From contig CAJTFH010000012.1 in NCBI GenBank assembly GCA_910575545.1, positions 25,153 to 89,152 of the forward strand: 64,000 nt of DNA, read 5' to 3'. This DNA comes from Bacteroidales bacterium (GTDB taxonomy: Bacteria > Bacteroidota > Bacteroidia > Bacteroidales > Muribaculaceae). The notes beneath the pieces are model-generated. The model was given only the letters and a program-made list of their open reading frames with translations, was not told the origin of the DNA and did not search any database. Position 1 is the stretch's first letter; every line of letters begins with the position of its first letter. Below are positions 34,245-44,608 of the stretch, piece by piece. The position numbers were made by a program, and so were the translations under genes.

Positions 34245-34938
34245 TTACAGTTTAGGCCCTGTTCGGCGTTGCTTGGCTTTCTGTTCTTCGCGATAACGGT
34301 GGAGGGCTTCATCGAAAGTAAGTCCGGGATGACCGCTCAACCACAATTTGAAATCATCCGGTAGAGCTGCTCTTTGAGTGAAGCCTTCATCTTGAATCAG
34401 TGCGCTGCCGATAGACGGAGATGACAACGTGATTCCGGCACCCTGTGCTGACGATACGGCGGATTGCTTTGCTGCCAGTTGTCGCAGGAAGGCTTCCGGA
34501 ATTTCTTTCTGCGAAAGCGCTTGCGCGATGATGTGGTCGGAGGGATATGTACGGCTCATTACGGGTTCTCGTTTGTCGAAATCGTACCAAATCCAATGGT
34601 TGATTGGCACAATGCCTCCGGGGGCACAGATTCCGATGCTGATGAACTTGCCTTCCTGATATGCTTGTTGTTTAAGTCGGTCAATCTTTACGCCGCATAC
34701 TATATCCGGCAATGGCGGGATAACAATAGGCTCCGGCTGCTTTGATTTAGGCTGTGACTGCCGTTGCGGTTTAGGCTGTGGTGCGGTTCCTGGTTGAGTC
34801 TTTGTCGCTTGCTGATTTTCTCTGCGAGCCTTGAATTTCAGTTCAAGATTCTCACAGCTGAGAAAGGAATCAAGTTTCTTATACCAGAATTCCTGCTTGC
34901 CAACGCCGTAATAGAGATTAACGCCCCTGATTTCGGGT
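34245..34938 (-). pseudogene. 5'-truncated mobile-element gene cut by the ISL3-like element
   Basis: The open frame runs without a start from the IS end (PEIRGVNLYYGVGKQEFW) to a basic C terminus (KQRRTGPKL), about 230 residues. A Pro/Gln/Lys-rich linker (residues about 40-70 of the fragment) separates two parts. An internal ATG at 34712 could start a 155-residue remnant. The family is not recognised; the architecture and setting suggest a mobilisation or element-maintenance protein. The N-terminal portion is not found on the other side of the IS. Confidence 0.6.
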
Positions 34939-34941
34939 CAG

Positions 34942-36351
34942 GCCGAAAGCACGGTGCATATGTTAAATTGGGCAGTTAGAAGTGTTAAATTTTTAGGCGT
35001 ATAGTTTGACCAATCGGAAGATGAAGAAGTCGCGGTTCCGGACACCACGCATTTGTGAGCGAAAGATCTTGACTTTAGAGTTGAATGCCTCGGCGGAGGC
35101 ATTGGTCGCACGACGACGGAAATAGTTCAGGATTGTTGGAGCGTGGTTCTTGAATGTTTTGATTACCGAGCGGAAGTTGTTGTTACCAAGAGCCATTACC
35201 TTTTCATACCACCTGTTCATCCGCCCATGGCTTTTGTCGGTGAGATTTTAGCGTTGAAAATCTTGCGCAGCTCCATCGCAAGGCTGTATGCAGCCTTCAA
35301 TATTGGATAGTATTTGAACAGTATGTTGACACTATGGCGCTGAATGTCAGTCCATTTGTTCTGCGACATCATCAGGGTGTGTTTGCTGCGGGCCAGTATC
35401 TGGCGCATGGTCTCTCCGTTGGAGTACGTTACCGGCGGTTCGGACTTGTCGCGGTTGTTTTCCTCTGCGATGAGCTGACGGCGAATATCAATGCGGATTT
35501 CGTCAACGGCCTCATTATAGACCTGTTGGATATGAAAACAGTCGTTGACAACATGGGCGTTATAGAACACTTCTGCGGCTATGGGCATCATTGATGGCGA
35601 AAGATCGCAGGTCACTTCCTTGACCTTGCGTCTGATTGATTTCCCCATAGCTCAGATGAGTATGGATATAATTTCGTCACTCTTTGTTCCGGGAATGGCT
35701 GCCGCAAGTGTTCCCTTGCCTCCGTGGCCGTCCTTGTTGGTCAGGAACGTCCATACCTCGCCGTTGCTCAGACAGGTCTCGTCAAGGCTCATGTAAGGGC
35801 CGATATTATCGGTGTTGAAATAGAACCCACAGCCAAGCTCCTGTTCGCACCAGTCGGTGTAACAGCTTATCTTATTGCGGTACAAGTCGGCAAAATGTTT
35901 GCCGTTTACGCAGTACATCTGCGCTATATGCTTAATCGACAGGGCTGTCGTCTCCACCTTCGTCTTTTACAAAAGCCACGAACTCTGCGCTGAGTCGTGT
36001 GCCTTCCTCGTTGGAAAGCTCGAGATTGTAGCTGAAGATTTCGTTGGTCTGCCTGTCCCACTACTTGTTCTTGCGCATGTGTAGAAATACCGGGCGACCT
36101 CGCATCGGATAGTCCTGTATCGTAACGTAATCCGTATAGCCCCGCGCTACGATATGCGGATTACTATAGTCTTCATCAGACAGTTTCTTCTGTTCGTCAA
36201 GCCAGATGTCATAGGACTGTTCCGTGCGCTCGAAGCGCACCATCTCAAATAGTTCGTCCATGCCCTCGGGCAGGCACATCCATATTGCATCTGAGGTTTT
36301 CATGCCACAAATTTAACTCTTTCCGCTAAATCCATGCACCGCCATTTCGGC
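34942..36351 (-). mobile_element. ISL3-like insertion sequence (ISAon1 type), decayed
   Basis: About 1.41 kb bounded by imperfect inverted repeats: GCCGAAAGCACGGTGCAT (34942-34959) and, on the other strand, GCCGAAATGGCGGTGCAT (36351-36334), 15 of 18 identical. It holds one transposase gene broken by stops and a frameshift. No matching 8-bp target duplication is visible. The right end lies 17 bp from the -7 box of the HTCS gene. Confidence 0.7.
34993..36303 (-). pseudogene. ISL3-family transposase, inactivated
   Basis: The N-region fragment (80 residues, MKTSDAIWMCLPEGMDELFE onwards, ending HMRKNK) is interrupted by TAG at 36,061 but continues in frame (WDRQTNEIFSYNLELSNEEG) to 35,938. A second frame carries the DDE catalytic part (TDNIGPYMSLDETCLS). 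It is broken by TGA at 35,652 before AMGKSIRRKVKEVTCDLSPS, and by a lost base near 35,220 before MNRWYEKVMALGNNN. The end (RRRATNASAEAFNSKVK) is typical of ISL3 transposases. At least two lesions lie in the catalytic reading, so the element cannot move by itself. Confidence 0.8.
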
Positions 36352-36375
36352 TTGAAGCAAAAAATGCTAACTTTG
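36345..36375 (+). promoter_or_regulatory. Promoter of the HTCS regulator gene
   Basis: TAACTTTG (36368-36375) 7 nt before the ATG at 36383. TTTC, close to the -33 consensus, lies 19 nt upstream at 36345-36348, inside the terminal repeat of the ISL3-like element. Confidence 0.6.
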
Positions 36376-36382
36376 CAGTATT

Positions 36383-39300
36383 ATGGGTAATTACATGCCA
36401 ATCTCGCCAAAGAATTTCAAGAACGGGCTGTTTATTACAGTGGTGGTCATGGTTTTTCTGTTTTTCGCACAGAAGGGCTATGGGAGTCAACATGCGTTTT
36501 CTGAGGTTCTGCGTATTGACAATTCGATGGGGCTCAGTAGTCAGAAGGTGTATTCGCTTGTTGAAGATGCGTCAGGAGCTATTTGGATAAGCACCAAGTC
36601 GGGGGTTGACCGGTATAATGGCAGGATTCTAAAGAATTACTCGCTTGAAAGCAACTCATTCTATGGCGATAGAGCCGGTCACATTATTCGGCTGTATCAC
36701 AATGAAGGCGATTTGTATGCCTACGAAAGTACGGGCAAAATTCACAAATATTCACCCGTATATGACTCGTTTATATTGACGAGCAATCTTTCCGACTTAA
36801 GTCACGGCGATGTTGTGCTCAACAAGATGCTTGTTAACAATGACGGCAGTATATTATATGCAACCAATAACGGTCTGTTCAAATACGTGTCAGATAAGGA
36901 TTATCGCCCCATTCTGCCCGGCTCGGCTGTCAACGACATTATTATTGCAAAGGGCTATTTGTTTGCAGCTACTTCATCGGGCTTAAAATTCATGCGCAAC
37001 GACCATGCGGTCAAAGATGTCGGGCTGCTTAAAGATACCAATATACAGAGTCTGTATTTCGATGAAGCAAGCGATGCCTTGTATATCGGGGCTTTTAACA
37101 AGGGCTTATATATGCTGAATTTGTCGGATTTCAGCGTTGCCCAGATACATACCACAAACAGCCTGTTACAGAAACCAATCCGCTCGATTGTCAAACTGAG
37201 CCCGGAACGGATTGCCATAGGCATTGACGGTAGCGGTGTTCTGGCTTATAATGCAAAGGACAACTCACTCACCACGTTTGTCAACACGGAACTCGCACCT
37301 GAATTTTCATTTACCGGCAACGGCATATATGCCCTATTGAATGACGGCAACGGCAATCTGTGGATCGGCAGTTATACCGGAGGGGTGACAATGGTGAGTC
37401 TGTCACAGTCGCCCGTACAGATAATTACACATATCAAAGACAATCCCAATTCTCTTGTCAACAACAATGTGAATTATGTCATAGAGTCGTCAGACGGGAA
37501 CATCTGGTATGCAACTGACCGTGGAATAGGTATTTACAATCCCCGTACCGGAATTTGGAGCAATTCATTATCCGGAATCGTCGTCGTGTCGCTATGCGAG
37601 GACGGCAACGGGAATGTATTGGCCGGTTGTTACGGCGACGGAGTGTATCGACTGAACTTGTCGGGGAACATCAAAGATCACTGGACTCAAAACGATGGAG
37701 CTTTGTCATCAAACTATATATTCGCAATAAAGACTGATAGTCGTGGCAAGATTTGGGTCGGCTCTCCTCACGGCTCACTCGTAGCTCTTAACGATGACGG
37801 CTCATTATACCATAGGTTTGAGATAAACGGCGTAATGTCAATCAATGTCATTGACAGCAAATCAGTTGGTGTCGCAACAGGCAATGGTTTTTACATTATT
37901 GACGCCGACACAAACAGCTACAACTGGTTTGCCAATTTTCAGGAGCAATCTGAGCGGGACGTAAGTGCATATATTATCCCGATGATGTTCTTAAACGACA
38001 ATACCGTGTGGCTCGGAACCGAAGGAGGGGGGCTTAACCTATATGATTATAAGAATAGAAAAATCATACGCGAGGTTAAAATGTCAGACGGATTACCCTC
38101 AAATGATATATACGGACTTGTGCGTGATGACAAAGGTCGTCTATGGGCAAGTACAGGCAATGGACTTGCAATCATTGGCGATTCAACAGTTTCCAGCCTG
38201 AACTTTATCAACGGAATTGCCAAAGAATATAACAAGTCCTCGATATTAAGGTCATCGAACGGAGATTTGATTTTTGGCAGTACGGCAGGAGTAGTCAGGT
38301 TGTCGCCCGACAAAATCATTGTAGCCAATTATTCCGCACCATTGAGAATATCCCGTTTCACTATCGATGGCATCAGCGAAGATGAGTCTGCCGAGATTAT
38401 ACCCAATCTTTTCGAGATGCTGCAAAATCGGAATATAGTGCTCAGTGCCAGTCAGAACTCGTTTCATGTAGATTTTGAGGCAATAAACATCGACTATCGC
38501 AATGACATAGCCTATCAGTATATCCTTGAAGGGTATGACCACGATTGGAGCGAAATGAACATGGACGGTACCGCCCGCTTCCGGAATGTGCCGCCGGGAA
38601 ATTATACTCTGAAAATAAAAGCATTACGCAAAAGTGATGGACGCGCCTTAGATGAAACCGCCATTGACATCACAGTCAAAGAACCATGGTGGAACACGAT
38701 ATGGGCCCGATTATGCTATCTGGCGATAATAGCCTTTGTGATTTATTTTATAGTACGGTATAAGTGGTACCAGCTACGAAAGGAACATGACGAGGACAAA
38801 ATCAGATTCTTCATCAATACAGCCCATGACATCCGCACTCCGTTGTCGTTGGTCATGTCGCCTATTGAGGAACTGAAGGCACAGGACGGCCTTTCGGATA
38901 AGGCTCAATATCTGCTCGGCGTAGCGGGCGCAAATATCCGAAAACTTAATGCCGTCACCGCCCAGCTGCTCGACTTTGAAAAGATTGATTCGAGAAAAGC
39001 GAAAGTCAACATCGAGCCGATAAATCTGAATTATCTATTGTCGGAAGAGCTGAGTTGTTTCAGTAATGTCGGTGAAAAACGCGGTATCTCACTGTGCCTG
39101 AATGTACCCGACGAACAGGTTGTAATCTCTGCCGACAGGCATCTGCTGGAACTCATGCTTGACAATCTCATGTCGAATGCCTGCAAATACACCAACCGTG
39201 GTGGTAACGTAGAGGTTTCTCTGACAGCAAGCAAGTCAAAAGCGACGATAAAAGTCTCGGATACAGGAATCGGTATACCAGAGAAAGAGCAGAAAAACAT

Positions 39301-40381
39301 ATTTACCAATATCTACAGAGCCAAGAATGCGAGAGCATCGCAAGAAACCGGCAACGGTTTCGGTCTACTTCAGGTCAAGCGTATAGTGGAACTGCTCAAC
39401 GGCAACATAGGCTTTACATCCAAAGAGAATGCAGGGACTACCTTTACAATCTCGTTCAAACGTATCTATGACGAGCCTGTAATACACTGGAACCCCAATA
39501 ATCTGAATGAGGCATTGAATGAAATACGCATACCATCTCACGTTGTATCGACAGTCTCAGAAAAAAAGGATGAAACATTGTTGATTGTCGAGGATAATGA
39601 TGACCTTCGGAATTATCTGACGGCGACTTTCTCGGCTGAATATAATGTCGTCTCAACAATTTCTGCAGAAGATGCCCTACGATTTCTGGAAAATCATTAT
39701 CCCGACATTATCATATCGGATGTGATGATGCCGGGCATTCAGGGCGACGAGCTATGCAGTATAATCAAGAACAACCCTGACACTGCCGGCATCCCGGTTA
39801 TCATGCTTACTGCAAAAACCACTCACGATGCAATAGTAAGCGGTATTGAAAAAGGAGCCGACGATTATATCGCCAAGCCGTTCAGCCTCGATATTCTCAA
39901 AAGCAAGGTCAGGGGCATGCTTCATAACCGCAAGCGTATTCGTGAATATCTGATGAGGCTCGCACTGATGAGAGCCGAAGGGGAAGATGTCGAAGCTAAA
40001 ACAAACACATCGACCGAGGAGGAACATGCTGAAGACAATCAGATCAGTGAAATGCCGGCATCAGACAGGGTATTTGTCGATAATGTTGTCGATATAATTA
40101 TAGCGAATATGTCCAATTCCGAATTTGATATCGAGCACCTCTGCCGAGAAATGGCGATGAGCCGAACTCTGTTTTTTGGACGTCTGAAATCGGTGACCGG
40201 AAAAGCACCGCAGGAATTTATCCGATTCCTGAAACTCGAACGTGCAGCCGAATTACTTAAGCAAAAGACCCCGGTAGCAGAAGTCGCAGTTATGACAGGC
40301 TTTGCCAATTCAAAGTATTTCAGCACTGTGTTCAAGAAGCACTTCGGGGTGTCACCAAGCAGATTCGGCGAAACAGATTAG
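36383..40381 (+). CDS. Hybrid two-component system regulator (HTCS) of the glucan locus
   Basis: 1332 residues with the full HTCS order. An N-terminal hydrophobic signal segment precedes a large periplasmic sensor of beta-propeller repeats (DASGAIWISTKSGVDRYN, DGNGNLWIGSYTGG, DKGRLWASTGNGL) and a Y_Y_Y domain (about 675-745). A membrane segment (about 760-778) leads to HisKA with His815 (NTAHDIRTPLSL), an ATPase (LMSNACKYTN, DTGIGIP), a receiver with Asp1113 (ISDVMMPG) and a C-terminal AraC HTH. It senses an oligosaccharide in the periplasm and activates the operon that starts 166 bp downstream. All key residues are present. Confidence 0.95.
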   Translation: MGNYMPISPKNFKNGLFITVVVMVFLFFAQKGYGSQHAFSEVLRIDNSMGLSSQKVYSLVEDASGAIWISTKSGVDRYNGRILKNYSLESNSFYGDRAGHIIRLYHNEGDLYAYESTGKIHKYSPVYDSFILTSNLSDLSHGDVVLNKMLVNNDGSILYATNNGLFKYVSDKDYRPILPGSAVNDIIIAKGYLFAATSSGLKFMRNDHAVKDVGLLKDTNIQSLYFDEASDALYIGAFNKGLYMLNLSDFSVAQIHTTNSLLQKPIRSIVKLSPERIAIGIDGSGVLAYNAKDNSLTTFVNTELAPEFSFTGNGIYALLNDGNGNLWIGSYTGGVTMVSLSQSPVQIITHIKDNPNSLVNNNVNYVIESSDGNIWYATDRGIGIYNPRTGIWSNSLSGIVVVSLCEDGNGNVLAGCYGDGVYRLNLSGNIKDHWTQNDGALSSNYIFAIKTDSRGKIWVGSPHGSLVALNDDGSLYHRFEINGVMSINVIDSKSVGVATGNGFYIIDADTNSYNWFANFQEQSERDVSAYIIPMMFLNDNTVWLGTEGGGLNLYDYKNRKIIREVKMSDGLPSNDIYGLVRDDKGRLWASTGNGLAIIGDSTVSSLNFINGIAKEYNKSSILRSSNGDLIFGSTAGVVRLSPDKIIVANYSAPLRISRFTIDGISEDESAEIIPNLFEMLQNRNIVLSASQNSFHVDFEAINIDYRNDIAYQYILEGYDHDWSEMNMDGTARFRNVPPGNYTLKIKALRKSDGRALDETAIDITVKEPWWNTIWARLCYLAIIAFVIYFIVRYKWYQLRKEHDEDKIRFFINTAHDIRTPLSLVMSPIEELKAQDGLSDKAQYLLGVAGANIRKLNAVTAQLLDFEKIDSRKAKVNIEPINLNYLLSEELSCFSNVGEKRGISLCLNVPDEQVVISADRHLLELMLDNLMSNACKYTNRGGNVEVSLTASKSKATIKVSDTGIGIPEKEQKNIFTNIYRAKNARASQETGNGFGLLQVKRIVELLNGNIGFTSKENAGTTFTISFKRIYDEPVIHWNPNNLNEALNEIRIPSHVVSTVSEKKDETLLIVEDNDDLRNYLTATFSAEYNVVSTISAEDALRFLENHYPDIIISDVMMPGIQGDELCSIIKNNPDTAGIPVIMLTAKTTHDAIVSGIEKGADDYIAKPFSLDILKSKVRGMLHNRKRIREYLMRLALMRAEGEDVEAKTNTSTEEEHAEDNQISEMPASDRVFVDNVVDIIIANMSNSEFDIEHLCREMAMSRTLFFGRLKSVTGKAPQEFIRFLKLERAAELLKQKTPVAEVAVMTGFANSKYFSTVFKKHFGVSPSRFGETD

Positions 40382-40428
40382 CAAGGATTTGATTTTTAAA
40401 TTTATTGATTTTCTGGAATATAGCTTAT

Positions 40429-40520
40429 ATGTCAGAAAACAGACCTCGAAATGTCAGTAATCAAACCTGAATATGAATGGTCGGTGGTAATTTTGCAAAA
40501 CCCATATAAGGTTTATATGG
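40429..40520 (+). promoter_or_regulatory. Glucan operon promoter with tandem HTCS operator and 5'UTR hairpin
   Basis: Two 18-bp direct repeats start exactly 22 bp apart: ATGTCAGAAAACAGACCT (40429-40446) and ATGTCAGTAATCAAACCT (40451-40468), 15 of 18 identical. The second ends 19 nt before a TAATTTTG -7 box (40488-40495), thus covering the missing -33 element. A hairpin (CCCATATAA / TTATATGGG) lies in the leader at 40502-40520. The layout fits activation by the AraC domain of the HTCS. Confidence 0.6.
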
Positions 40521-40547
40521 GAACAAATAAACAACCTAATCAATATC

Positions 40548-41393
40548 ATGTTCTTATTAAATCTCAGACATTTGTTCATTTCCGTATTCGGAGTAGCGGC
40601 CTTAACAGGATGTGGCGCTTCGGATGATGAACCCACACCAATATCGCCGGGAGTTAATCCGGCAGATGATGTGGTGTTCTTTGACGATTTTGATTCATTC
40701 AATTCGGCTTATTGGTCAAAAGAGACGCACGAATCAGGATGGACGAATCAGGAGTTGCAATCCTATAGTACAAGTCAGGTCAAGGTAGGAAAGGACGGCG
40801 AAAAAAACGTACTTATCCTCACAGCCAAACGTACCGGCAACAAGGTAGTGTCAGGTCGTGTGAACTCAAAGAATAAGAAGTATTTCAAGTACGGAAAGAT
40901 TGAGGCAAGTATAAAATTGCCTGAGACTGCAAACGGTCTGTGGCCCGCATTCTGGATGATGGGCAACAATAAGCAGGAGTGGCCTGCCTGTGGTGAAATA
41001 GACATAATGGAGATGGGAGATGCCCAGGGTATCGCCGACGGGACAAGCAACAAGCGAGTAAACACCGCACTCCACTACGGCCCTGATGTCGCCGGACATA
41101 AACAGGAGTATTTCGCTGGAGATGCCCGTTCAAATTTACAGGACGGCAAATATCACACATACACGCTTACTTGGAATGAAAATAAGATTGATATTTCGGT
41201 AGATGATGTCAATTTCCATAGTTTTGATATTACCGGTAATCCGTATTTTCAAAATGACTTTTATATTCTGTTTAACCTTGCTGTTGGCGGATCATTCACC
41301 GGTATCTATGACATCGAAGGCTTAACAGCTTTAAAGGATGGCCAGACGACATCAATGTATATCGACTGGATAAAAGTAACCACAACAAACTAA
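40548..41393 (+). CDS. GH16 endo-beta-glucanase, lipoprotein
   Basis: 281 residues. A lipoprotein signal ends at the lipobox LTGC near residue 23, placing the enzyme on the outer membrane, probably at the surface. The catalytic GH16 motif EIDIMEMG gives Glu150 as nucleophile, Asp152 and Glu155 as acid/base. WPAFWMM and HTYTLTWNENKID are family hallmarks. It should cut internal beta-glucan bonds (beta-1,3 or mixed beta-1,3/1,4) to oligosaccharides that SusC/SusD import. It is the first gene of the five-gene operon. Confidence 0.92.
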   Translation: MFLLNLRHLFISVFGVAALTGCGASDDEPTPISPGVNPADDVVFFDDFDSFNSAYWSKETHESGWTNQELQSYSTSQVKVGKDGEKNVLILTAKRTGNKVVSGRVNSKNKKYFKYGKIEASIKLPETANGLWPAFWMMGNNKQEWPACGEIDIMEMGDAQGIADGTSNKRVNTALHYGPDVAGHKQEYFAGDARSNLQDGKYHTYTLTWNENKIDISVDDVNFHSFDITGNPYFQNDFYILFNLAVGGSFTGIYDIEGLTALKDGQTTSMYIDWIKVTTTN

Positions 41394-41402
41394 TCAATAC
41401 AC

Positions 41403-44400
41403 ATGAAACAGAGAATTTTAACAAACAAGCTCATGTGCGGTTTCCTGCTTGTCGGTGCGGTATCCTTTGCTATGCCGCTTCAGTCATTTGCAGAACCCAG
41501 TGCAGCTGAGGCATCACCATCTCAGAAGATAAAGGTGACCGGTGTCGTTGAAGATGCTGAAGGTCCCGTTATCGGCGCCTCAGTAATTGAGAAAGGAACC
41601 AGCAATGGAACAGCTACCGATCTTGACGGTAACTTTACGCTGATGGTATCACCAAATGCAACACTGAAAATCAGCTATGTCGGCAGTGACCCTGTTGAAG
41701 TCAAGGCGACAGAGACTCCGATGAAAATCACCTTGGAGCAGAGTGCGCAGATGCTCAGCGAAGTGGTGGTCACTGCCCTTGGAATCAAACGTGACCGAAA
41801 GGCTCTCGGTTACGGTCTTGATGAAGTAAAAGGTGATGCCTTTGAAAAAGCCAAAGAAACTAACGTCATCAACTCCATGGCAGGTCGTGTAGCCGGTCTC
41901 GTTGTAAGTCAGACCGCAGGTGGCCCCTCCGGATCTACCCGTGTAATTCTGCGAGGTAGCACTGAGATGACAGGTAATAATCAGCCTTTATATGTTGTAG
42001 ATGGCGTGCCTTTGGATAATACGAATTTCGGTAGTGCCGGGACATCAGGAGGCTATGACCTCGGTGATGGTATCTCAAGCATCAACCCGGATGATATCGA
42101 AAGTATGTCGGTACTTAAAGGCCCGGCCGCTTCCGCTCTCTATGGTAGCCGTGCCAGCCACGGTGTAATTCTCATCACCACAAAGAAAGCTGGCAAAGAA
42201 AAATATTCAGTAGAATATAATGGGACACTGACATTCGACAAACAGCTCTCTAAATGGGATAACGTACAGCAGATCTACGGTATGGGCAGCAACGGCACAT
42301 ACAGTATCGATGCCGTATCAAATACCAACAAGAGCTGGGGACCGAAAGCAGACGGAAGCAACGTCCTTCGCTACTTTGACGGCGTGGAGCGTCCATATCT
42401 TATAATACCTGACAATACCTCCGGATTCTTCAGAACCGGTCTTACCGCAAACAACACGGTTACAGTCTCATCCAATTCAGGCAATACAGGCATTCGCTTC
42501 ACACTGACCGATATGCGCAACAAGGATATTGTCCCCAAGACTCACATGAGCCGTGACATTTTCAATCTGCGTGCCAATACATCTATGGGGAAGGTTGACC
42601 TCGACTTTACCGTAAACTATACCCACGAAAATGTAAAGAATCGTCCTGCTCTTGGCGACAGCAAATCAAACGTCGGCAAGAACCTTATGACTCTTGCAAC
42701 CACCTACGACCAGCGTTGGTTGCGTACATACCAGGATGCCAACGGCGAATATTCCAACTGGAACGGCATGGATCCCTATAATGTGAATCCTTATTGGGAC
42801 GTCTACAAGAATTCCAATGATTCAAAGAAGGATCTGTTCCGTTTACACGCATCTGCTATTTATAACGTAACATCCCACCTCAAAATCAAAGGAACAGCGG
42901 GAGCTGAACTCAACTGGTTTAACTTTAATGACTTCAAAGCACCGACAACTCCTGGTTACGAGTCTGGTTACTTACAGCAGAGCCAGTTCAAGAACCAGAT
43001 GTATAACTTTGAACTCATAGCGACCTATAACAACCGCTGGGGTGACTTTGACTTCACAGGAACTGCCGGTGGAAACATCTATAAGGTCGATAACCGTACA
43101 AACATTACCACCGCTCAGGAAATGCAGATTCGTGATGTGGTTGCTCTTATGAGTTTCAACGAGACAAGTCTTCAGGAAAACAGCTACCGCAAGCAGATTA
43201 ACTCGCTGTTCGCAGCCGTCAATCTCGGATGGAAAAACCTGTTGTATCTTGATGCGACTATCCGTGGTGACAAATCATCAACTCTGCCTACTGGCAATAA
43301 CACCTATATTTACCCCTCGGTGTCGGGTAGCTTCGTATTCTCTGAACTAATCAAGCGTGGCGACATTCTGCCATACGGAAAAGTTCGCTTGTCATTCGCA
43401 CAGGTTGGTAGTGACACTGATCCCTATCAGTTAGGTCTGGTTTATACAAAATCCAAGTTCACATATCCTGGTTATACTATCGGATTTATTGACAATACCA
43501 CTACCCCCAATAAGAACCTCAAACCTACCCGGACCAACTCATTTGAAGTGGGTTTTGAAACAAAGTTCCTCAACAACCGTATCGGTCTTGACTTCACATA
43601 CTACAATCAGATAAGTAAAGACCAGATTATGGGCATGGCAAGTAGCTGGGCCACAGGATACCCCTATCGTCTTATCAATGCCGGTGAAATCCAGAACCAA
43701 GGTATCGAAATCGCACTTAACACACGTCCCATTATCATAGGCGATTTCTCTTGGGATTTGGGTATCAACTTCTCTAAGAACAACAATAAAGTGCGTAAGC
43801 TTGTAGACGGCATGGATATGTTTGAACTTGAAAAGGCTTCATGGCTTGATGTCCAGATCGCTGCAAAGGTTGGTGAGAACTTCGGTTCTATCGTGGGTCC
43901 CGATTTCCAGAGAAACGAAAACGGAGATATTCTTATTGACCCGGCAACCGGTTTGCCGATGTACGACAAGAGCAATCACGTTCTTGGAAATGCATCTTGG
44001 GACTGGACAGGTGGTCTGAGCACAACATTCCATTACAAGAATTTCGGGCTTACCGCCCTTTTTGATGTAAAGGTTGGAGCTGATCTGTATTCTATGTCGG
44101 CACGTGCTGCTCACGAATCAGGCAAAAGCCTTGCAACACTGGCCGGACGAGAAGAATGGTATAAGTCGGAAGAAGAGCGTCAGGCAGCAGGTATTGCAAA
44201 AGGTGCCTCGACATGGACTCCAACCGGCGGTTTTGTCGCACCCGGTGTGATTGACAACGGCGACGGCACATATCGTCCCAATGACATAAAGGTCAACCCC
44301 GAAGACTATTGGATGAGTGTTTGCCGCAATGCCCCTTCGATGTTCATCTATGACAATTCTTACATAAAGTGTCGTGAAATCACACTTACCTATCAATTCC

Positions 44401-44594
44401 CGAAGAAATGGCTCGGTAAGGTGGTGCAGGATATGTCCATTTCATTTGTGACACGAAACCCGTTCATCGTATGGAAGAACATTCCTGACATCGATCCAGA
44501 CTCCAACTACAACAACACAACCGGTATGGGTCTTGAATATGGTTCGTTGCCTTCACGCAAAAGCTATGGTTTCAACCTGTATGTTAAATTTTAA
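41403..44594 (+). CDS. SusC-like TonB-dependent outer membrane transporter
   Basis: 1063 residues. The signal peptide is cut probably near residue 30 (LQSFA). A CarbopepD-regulatory-like domain (about 44-125, KVTGVVEDAEGPVIGASV, DLDGNFTL) is followed by the TonB plug (VVVTALGIKRDRKALGYG; VLKGPAASALYGSRASHG) and a 22-strand barrel ending in Phe (FNLYVKF), as needed for outer membrane insertion. It imports the glucan oligosaccharides captured by the SusD partner encoded 14 bp downstream. Confidence 0.96.
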   Translation: MKQRILTNKLMCGFLLVGAVSFAMPLQSFAEPSAAEASPSQKIKVTGVVEDAEGPVIGASVIEKGTSNGTATDLDGNFTLMVSPNATLKISYVGSDPVEVKATETPMKITLEQSAQMLSEVVVTALGIKRDRKALGYGLDEVKGDAFEKAKETNVINSMAGRVAGLVVSQTAGGPSGSTRVILRGSTEMTGNNQPLYVVDGVPLDNTNFGSAGTSGGYDLGDGISSINPDDIESMSVLKGPAASALYGSRASHGVILITTKKAGKEKYSVEYNGTLTFDKQLSKWDNVQQIYGMGSNGTYSIDAVSNTNKSWGPKADGSNVLRYFDGVERPYLIIPDNTSGFFRTGLTANNTVTVSSNSGNTGIRFTLTDMRNKDIVPKTHMSRDIFNLRANTSMGKVDLDFTVNYTHENVKNRPALGDSKSNVGKNLMTLATTYDQRWLRTYQDANGEYSNWNGMDPYNVNPYWDVYKNSNDSKKDLFRLHASAIYNVTSHLKIKGTAGAELNWFNFNDFKAPTTPGYESGYLQQSQFKNQMYNFELIATYNNRWGDFDFTGTAGGNIYKVDNRTNITTAQEMQIRDVVALMSFNETSLQENSYRKQINSLFAAVNLGWKNLLYLDATIRGDKSSTLPTGNNTYIYPSVSGSFVFSELIKRGDILPYGKVRLSFAQVGSDTDPYQLGLVYTKSKFTYPGYTIGFIDNTTTPNKNLKPTRTNSFEVGFETKFLNNRIGLDFTYYNQISKDQIMGMASSWATGYPYRLINAGEIQNQGIEIALNTRPIIIGDFSWDLGINFSKNNNKVRKLVDGMDMFELEKASWLDVQIAAKVGENFGSIVGPDFQRNENGDILIDPATGLPMYDKSNHVLGNASWDWTGGLSTTFHYKNFGLTALFDVKVGADLYSMSARAAHESGKSLATLAGREEWYKSEEERQAAGIAKGASTWTPTGGFVAPGVIDNGDGTYRPNDIKVNPEDYWMSVCRNAPSMFIYDNSYIKCREITLTYQFPKKWLGKVVQDMSISFVTRNPFIVWKNIPDIDPDSNYNNTTGMGLEYGSLPSRKSYGFNLYVKF

Positions 44595-44608
44595 ACGTAA
44601 GATTACCA

